From the NCBI RefSeq assembly GCF_965363235.1, contig NC_134844.1, positions 57,098,872-57,162,871 of the forward strand: 64,000 bases of DNA, written 5' to 3'. Numbering within the stretch: position 1 is the stretch's first letter; each line of letters starts with the position of its first letter. Below are positions 57,640-64,000 of this stretch, piece after piece. The DNA comes from Mytilus galloprovincialis. Taxonomy: Eukaryota; Mollusca; Bivalvia; Mytilida; Mytilidae. The position numbers and the translations under genes were made by a program. Below the pieces are notes generated by a model. The model was not told the DNA's origin. It saw only the letters and a program-made list of their open reading frames with translations, and searched no databases.

Positions 57640-58605
57640 GTAAGGGTTCCGCGGAACCCAGTGTCTCGCCTATTTTTGCTGTAAATTGCAGACTCAACAA
57701 CAATGAGGGAAAAAATCAATAAAAATATTCCTCTTGTTACATGTACTATTTTATGATTGCAAGAAAATCTAAGTCCATTTAAAAGTAAATTACAGAAAAA
57801 ACTGAGTAATCTTTTTACAAACTTTACTTCTGGATACAATATTATGATCATAAATAAGCTTCTGTCCAAGTTTGGTACAAACCCAGGATAGTTTAAGAAA
57901 GTTATTAAAATTTTTAAAACTTTAACCACAGAGTGAATGTAATGGTTCCCTGGAGAAAAACTAAGTCCATTTAAAAGTAAAATATGGAAAAAATGGATTT
58001 ATTTATTTACAAAATTTACTTCTGGATACTATCTTATGATCATAAACAAGCTTCTGTCCAAATTTGGTACAAACCCAGGATAGTTTAAGAAAGTTCTAAA
58101 AACTTTAACCACAGAGTGAATGTAATGTTTCTCCGCAGAAAAAACTAAGTCCATTTATAAGTAAAATATGGAAAAAATGGAATTTCATTTTTTCAAAATT
58201 TACTTCTGGATATTATCTTATGATCATAAACAAGCTTCTGTGCAAGTTTAGTACAAACCCAGGATAGTTTGAGAAAGTTATTAAAATTCTAAAAACTTTA
58301 ACTACAGAGTGAATGTTTTGTTTCCTCGCAGAAAAAACTAAGTCCATTTATAGTAAAATACGGAAAAAATGGAATTTTATTTTTACAAAATTTACTTTTG
58401 GATACTACCTTATGATCATAAACAAGCTTCTGTCAAAGTTTGGTAGAAATCCAGTATAGTTTAAGAAAGTTATTAAAATTTCAAAAACTTTAACCACAGA
58501 GTGAATATTTGTTGACGCCGCCGACGACGCCGACGACGACGGAATGTAGGATCGCTTAGTCTCGCTTTTTCGACTAAAGTCGAAGGCTCGACAAAAATGT
58601 GTCTA
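57640..58605 (+). mobile_element. Element with four ~190 bp tandem units and a palindromic start
   Basis: It starts with the perfect palindrome GGGTTCCGCGGAACCC (57645-57660). Four copies of a unit marked by AAGTCCATTT lie at 57771, 57963, 58147 and 58340. A (GCC/GAC)n run is at 58513-58545, then TTCGACTAAAGTCGAA near 58570. Frames across it are shadows. Confidence 0.85.
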
Positions 58606-58959
58606 TATTCATTTCAAAGTTAACTAAAATATTATAATGTTAAAATATTATAATATAAAGTAATTTTCCATATATTTTATTTCTAAGGCCACACCAATTT
58701 AATTTCTTGTTCTACGGATTTTTGGACTCAAAAATTTGGGGCGAGCGAGCGATTTGAAAATTTTAATAAAAAAATATTTAATTTGCAAATTTTTGAGGCG
58801 AAGCTTGAAAAGTAAAGGCGAGCGATTATAATTTTTTTTTGTAAACATAAAATAGTAGGTTTTGACAATATTAAAACTTGATTTATCACTTGTACTTTGA
58901 CAATTCTTTAATTTCTGAAGTATTTTTTCCCTGTTCACCAAGAAATAATTAAATCTGGT

Positions 58960-59680
58960 CTATGTATGTGTGACTGACAATGAGACAATTCTCCATTCAA
59001 GTCATAATCAGTTTGGGGACAACCCCTTAATGTTATAAATGTCCCTTTTACATGTTTTATGAGGGATCAATTTAAGTTATAATATATTTGTTTGTACAAA
59101 AGGGCTCATATTTTCTCAAAGAACTATATATCTATCTGGTATTAAATGGTCAAAACATGTCAAAGAATTTTGTAATATTCCTGGACTTTAACCTTGTTAA
59201 ATTAACACATTAACTTTAACAGTTTAATATTATTCAAAATAAGTGGACCCCTCTTTTAGAAAAAGTTGTTTAAAATATGATGTAACTCTCCTCTTTTTGA
59301 GTACAAAATTCTAAGTTTTCAAAGGTTTTGTATAGAAGAAATATACAAATCCTTGGTATTTCTATTTTCTTTTCTACATCAGTAAAATGACCCCTTGTCT
59401 GAGGGAGGGTTGTTTTCAAACTGATAATATTTAACTGTTAACACAGGTCAAAGTACGGCCTTTTACACAGGGCTTTGATACAGAACAAACAGCAAGCTAT
59501 AAAGGACCCCAAAATTATTAGCGTACACAATTCGAACAGGAAAACCAACGATCTAGATCTAATTTAAATATCTAAATGGGAAAATACCAATGAACAACAT
59601 CAACAAACGATAACTGCTGAACGACAGGCCCCTGAATCCATTAGGACAGGTGCATAAACATGCGGTGGCTATGGATAGTT
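58960..59680 (+). repeat. Interrupted family B-long copy
   Basis: 58965-59010 has GTGACTGACAATGAGACAAT. 59440-59680 has CAAAGTACGGCCTTTTACAC, AAAGGACCCCAAAATTATTA and AGGACAGGTGCATAAACATG. The 430 bp between is unassigned. Confidence 0.7.
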
Positions 59681-59840
59681 TTGTTTCGCCAGCATACAAT
59701 ATAATTGCAGTTAAAGGCAAATCCTTCAGAAGTTCTTTGTACTTTATTCTTACAACGAACATTTTTTTGATAGGGAATATAAGTAAGGGGAAAGAAACCA
59801 ATCTTTTGTTCTTTACAGGTATTTCTGTTATAAAGAAGTA

Positions 59841-60406
59841 GGTCCGGTAAGGACTCATTTTGGCCTCAAATTTCAGTTTCATCTGACGAAAGATTTTGAC
59901 CACTTTTAAAAGACTTAAGTGTCTATTTCACTTGATTTAATAAGTATAAGTGAAAGATTTTAACTGATTTAGTTATTAAAAACGATCCGATTCAAGCTCA
60001 AATATGAAAAATCTCTCAAATATGCCAAAAAACGTCACTTTTCAGATGGTTTTTGTCAAAAATGAAAGTGGCCGTATCCGTGTTCATCCACAACCTTTAT
60101 ATATGTTATGTATTATCATAAAATACGACTTACTTTTCAATATTAAGGATGAACACGAATGCGGCTACTTTCGTTTTACAAGGAAACTGTCTAAAATTTA
60201 ACTAAAATGATAGAATTTTGAAGATTTCAGTAATTTAGCATGACTTAATGGTGCTACAACCCGATATATGTGCATTGTATTGTAAAAAACAGCCCATATT
60301 TATGTAGCAGAAGCATTCAACTGTCCAATAAATATCTAAAAGTTTACATTTTAACAATTTTGTAAAACTGTTATATTTTGGGGCCAAAAAGGGGTCTTAC
60401 CGGACC
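59841..60406 (+). mobile_element. Hairpin MITE, copy 2 (0.57 kb, nested)
   Basis: Ends are GGTCCGGTAAGG and CTTACCGGACC, flanked by TA on both sides. Inner arms GTGGCCGTATCCGTGTTCAT and ATGAACACGAATGCGGCTAC form a second, internal inverted repeat. It matches 29047-29604 in reverse. It lies inside the Harbinger-like element and so arrived later. Confidence 0.83.
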
Positions 60407-60809
60407 TACCCCTTTATCACTCCCACTTTGGATAAATAGCTAGGTTTCATGCTAAAACAAATATTCTCACAGTTATTTACACAGTGTGGTGGGGTGCTTT
60501 TATGTTTAAAACCGTTATATACAGGTTAGACTGTGATTTAAAAACAAATGTTGATATCTTTTTATAATATTTACAAAAAAACGATGCGGGAAATGGACAT
60601 GATTACATTTCCGGATGCAGGAAGCGGGAATATAAAAAAAATAAAAATATTCTATTTTGAAAAAAATAAGTGCGGGCGGGTCCGTCGAACAAGGAATCAA
60701 ATTGGTGTGGCCTAAGTTGTTTTATTTTTTTTTTAATTGTATGTGATTGTATTTTGTAATTTACCTCTTGTTTCACATGTCAATGTGACGGAGTGTTTTT
60801 CAAATAAAG

Positions 60810-60835
60810 CATATTGTATTGTATTGTATTGAATG
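60810..60835. repeat. (GTATT)n microsatellite
   Basis: GTATTGTATTGTATTG run; a C13 homopolymer follows at about 60852. Confidence 0.85.
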
Positions 60836-60884
60836 GGGACATGTAGTTGGACCCCCCCCCCCCCATTTGTCTTTGGTTAGGAAC

Positions 60885-60995
60885 CCCTCCTCGGGTTGTG
60901 GGATTTTCTCGTTGCATTGAAGACCCATTGGTGCCCTTTGGCTGCTATCTGCTCTTTGGTCTTTTGATACATTCCCCATTTACATTTCGATTTTA
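60885..60995 (-). repeat. Dispersed repeat fragment, family A (5' end)
   Basis: Plus strand GAAGACCCATTGGTGCCC and GATACATTCCCCATTTACAT are the inverse of the family A start. Confidence 0.7.
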
Positions 60996-62849
60996 TATTC
61001 AGTTCTATTATAAATGTTAGACTTCTTGTTGATTTGGTTTCACATTTCGGCTTCGTCAGAGGAAAGCGTTCCAGAAATAAAATAGCCTTGCAAGACGTCA
61101 TAATTATTTGGACTAGATTTTCACCACCATCAACATTGTAAAGCTTGTCTCACTGTGGAAGAAATGAGTTTGGCGCGTTTACAAAAATATAATTGTCTGT
61201 GCTGACAGGGGAGTGTGTGTGCATACCATTATTTAAATTTTCTAAACCTTCTTTTTCAATATTTTGTGCATTTCTTGGTAATATACTGTCAGACCTCGAG
61301 TGCTGCTTTACAAAAACGATCAACTTACAAGTAATGTAGGGGAAGGAAACTAGCTAAAAAGACCAAAAATAAGCCACAACTAATGGGGTCTCATTGGGGG
61401 TTCTGTTCACGGATCTCGCTTTAATATAGTTACTATTTATTTTTTTTAGATTCCCGCATCCCGCTTACACTATGTAAGTAAACAATTCTAATATTTTTGT
61501 AATTTCCTATGTCCCGCTAAACTTCATTTCCAGTTTTCACGGCACAATAATTTGACTATTAGTGACACTAAGTACTGTGGTATTTTCAGTGGGTATTTTA
61601 CCAATAAGGCCATATATTTCGGTGTGTAGAAATACCGCAAAGGAATTCTTAATGGCGCTGACTAAGAAGAAAGTTTTTGCATTAAGGACACATATATGTG
61701 TATATATGTCTCTGAGGACACTATTTAAAACGATGTTTTAAGATCACAGAGAATATGGATATATAGGAGGATATGATTAAATACCTCATATCAGTAAAGT
61801 TAGGTATCAATAGATATTGTAATTTTGAAGTTAAATGACTTTTTAATCAACGCGTGCCACTCGGCACGTGACCAACAGCTTATTGCAAATTCACTAATCA
61901 TCATGTTCAATCAACCTAATCCAATACACAATTGTCTTTTTATCGTTACTTATTGATTAATTAATGGTTGTTGTTGAATAAACCTAACGGTTTAGCGTGG
62001 TAAAATTTCAAGTTTATGAAAGAAAAATAAAAAAAAAATGAATTTTGTGTTTTAAAACTTTGCCTTTGTTATATTTTGTTTTAAAGGAAATTGCTATGCA
62101 AGCTTTTTTTTAAATTAAAGAACCCTATTTTGAGATACAAATTGAGACAAAAATGCTTTTGAGATTTCGTTTCCTTGTTAACAACACAAGAGTTTACATA
62201 TATTATCATTATACCTTGAATGAGTGACATATGCATGAGAGTATGTGGTGTCCGTGGGGTTCTTCAAAATCCGATTACAGAAGTAATATAGAAAAACTCC
62301 AAGAGGTAAAATTATATTACGTTTTAAAAAGAGACTATAAATCATAACTGTCTCCTATGAACAATAACTTTAAAACTGATGTCAATGCTTTTTTTTAACA
62401 ATTCATCTTTATTTCAACAATTGAAGATGAATACCATTTTATTTTATAATGTAATAAGCATCGTGATGTAAGAAATATAATTCACAATGTGTAGGCGCGA
62501 ATCTAGAGCTTGAAGCGGAGGTTTGGGGGAGGGGGTACGTGATAAATGTTTAGAATACTAGAGAAGTTTTCTTGTTATATAAAACCATATGTTTTTCAAT
62601 AAATGGCAAACTTTTTGTTCATCCGGCATATGGTTACTCTAAATAAACTTTTGATTAGTTTAATTATTTGATTACAGATCGTATCTACCCGTTTTGCAAT
62701 TGCTGTATCACCCTAAATGAGGCTAATAAAGATATGTATAATAAAATATAGAGGTAGCAGTCTTGGATTGTCTTAATTAAATCCTTTGATCCTCTAATTA
62801 TCAAGTTACCCTCTGGCCAATGTAATTATGACTTGTGTATATTTAAGAA
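60996..62849. other. Unassigned stretch
   Basis: AT-rich with no recognised gene or family. A G-rich patch (GGTTTGGGGGAGGGGGTACG, 62521) is the only compositional feature. Confidence 0.45.
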
Positions 62850-63556
62850 GTTACTATATATATCTTTATTCTCATAAAGCAAATGCATTACATCGGTACA
62901 GAGATAACAAATACAACAATAAATATTTACAATATGTACAAAACAAGCGAGAGATGTTACAAAAGTTACAAGCCAGGAGTACAAGCACGGGCCGACAAAC
63001 ACAAGTATTTATATTTTCTATAAAAAAAAAAAAGCTTCTTCAGAACTGGTTTTCTTGTACTTGACATAACTTCAGAGAATTTAATTGTATTTTGCCGTTT
63101 TGTAAAATATGCAGTTAAAAACTCTTTTCGTTTTTGATTGAAAAATTTGCATTCAAATATAAAATGAATTTCGTCACCTATTTGTCGATTGTTACATAGA
63201 CTGCAAAAGCGGTTTTCTCTGATTACGTTTTGCCATCTTCCTGTTTCAATCGGCAACTTAGTATTAGTCGTTTGAAACCGACAAAAAACAATAGCGTCTT
63301 TGAAGTCCAAAATATTAAAATATTCTTCAATTTCAAGTTTTTCTTAAAATTTTTGTAGTTTATACCTTTTGACAAATTTTGAATGAGGGAATTCCAGTTC
63401 TGAATATATTGATCTAGCAATCTCTGCTTTATGACAGTTTTTAACCATTCTTTATTAACAAAATTTTGTGACTCCCATATGTTTGAGAAACCACAATCTT
63501 GAAATATTTTTTGTATAAACAAGATCCATTTTATCTGGTTATTATGTAGCGACAAC
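62850..63556 (-). pseudogene. LINE tail with CCHC cluster and 3' UTR (frameshifted)
   Basis: On the minus strand, 63555-63340 reads WLKTVIKQRLLDQYIQNWNS in one frame. The frame shifts near 63330, then DFKDAIVFCRFQTTN, LPIETGRW and CSLC...GDEIHFIFEC run to a stop at 62966. The motif order matches the fragment at 57390-57611. A 3' UTR with AATAAA (minus strand, 62865-62870) follows. Nothing upstream of 63556 resembles reverse transcriptase, so the copy is 5'-truncated, the usual fate of a LINE insertion. Confidence 0.82.
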
Positions 63557-63639
63557 GTGTGACCCTATTCAATATATAGTAATGATAACATTAAAAAATA
63601 TTTTAAGATTTTCAAGCGGTGTGGTTGGGTGTCACGTTG

Positions 63640-63663
63640 ACAGGGGCGGGGGGGGGGGGGGGG
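63640..63663. repeat. Poly-G run
   Basis: A GGGGCGGG start followed by an unbroken G tract. Confidence 0.9.
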
Positions 63664-64000
63664 CTGGGTTCACCTTAATTATGATTAAAACATGTTTTTT
63701 GTACTGCCTAATCAACAGAAACTAAAATCTCATTAAAAATGAAAAATCAGAATATATTTTAATATAAAATTTGGAGAACAGAAGTTAAGTATCCCATAAA
63801 ACATAATGAATCATTATACATGCAGAGACCAAAGCAGCAAAGATATAGTCAATAGAATCTATTTGCATTTGCCTATGTTCTATCCTTATAAAACCTTGCT
63901 GTGAGGCATGGTCCCTGACATCAGAAAAATGAATGAAGTATTGGCAACTGGACGTTAAGCAACCAAATATAAATCCTCACTTTTCCGTGAAGTGTTCACA
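63664..64000. other. Unassigned end of window
   Basis: Contains TTGGCAACTGGACGTTAAGC (63931), a dispersed word also near 41161 and 49467. Otherwise nothing recognised. Confidence 0.5.

Larger units (their letters stand above)
58687..60712. mobile_element. 2.03 kb Harbinger-like non-autonomous element
   Basis: Inverted ends GGCCACACCAATTT...TTCTTGTTC (58687) and the reverse complement ending at 60712, alike for about 34 bp. TAA stands directly outside both ends (58684-58686 and 60713-60715). A TAA/TTA 3 bp duplication is the hallmark of the PIF/Harbinger group. No transposase is present; the interior is filled by other repeats, including a nested MITE. Confidence 0.78.

Overview
The window looks like nuclear DNA of a marine mussel (genus Mytilus or a close relative). 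It is AT-rich and gene-poor. It is full of dispersed repeats I associate with mussel genomes: families beginning near 'GCCAATGAGACAACTCTCCA', 'GGGAATGTGTCAAAGAGACA' and 'CATCAGTGACGCTC', and elements carrying (GTCC)n. It also has a spliced gene for a C4-type short-chain-collagen-like domain, a family familiar from bivalves and sponges. There is no sign of bacterial or viral gene organisation. The species call is by recognition, not by a search.

Only two genes are well supported. On the minus strand (about 17.18-19.24 kb) a two-exon gene encodes a 76-residue secreted peptide with six cysteines. It has a TATA box, a noncoding first exon, a 1.5 kb intron and a poly(A) signal. On the plus strand (34,280-37,532) four exons, all joined by phase-1 introns, encode a 238-residue secreted protein with a complete C4-type cysteine-rich domain but no collagen Gly-X-Y stretch. 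Neither has visible functional partners nearby.

Layout. 1-13.1 kb: seven tandem units of about 1.66 or 1.96 kb with a tRNA-like segment at each junction, decaying into diverged fragments to 15.9 kb, one split by a 1.57 kb insertion. 16-23 kb: the cysteine-rich gene, dispersed repeats and two arrays of short palindromes. 23.19-27.19 kb: a 4.0 kb element with about 283 bp inverted termini, holding a tRNA-derived SINE. 27-34 kb: dispersed repeats, a hairpin MITE and a cluster of TTTCACGATC words. 34-37.5 kb: the C4-like gene. 37.6-40.3 kb: dispersed repeats. 40,328-44,370: a TA-flanked element with CAGTGGAG ends, subterminal arrays of palindromes and a 259 bp satellite arranged as 518 bp dimers. 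48,485-50,877: a 2.4 kb element with about 100 bp inverted termini and a TTTTA duplication. 51.6-52.1 kb: a dead reverse-transcriptase fragment. 53.7-54.6 kb: two further palindrome arrays. 56.3-58.6 kb: two tandem-repeat elements and a LINE tail. 58,687-60,712: a Harbinger-like element containing a nested MITE. 62.85-63.56 kb: a second LINE tail on the minus strand.

The most unusual feature is the recurrence, at five or more loci, of arrays built from a short near-perfect palindrome. Each locus uses a different word. In at least two cases the palindromes lie inside a larger inverted repeat. I know of no named repeat class that describes this. It may reflect a shared amplification mechanism or a hairpin-rich class of mobile element.
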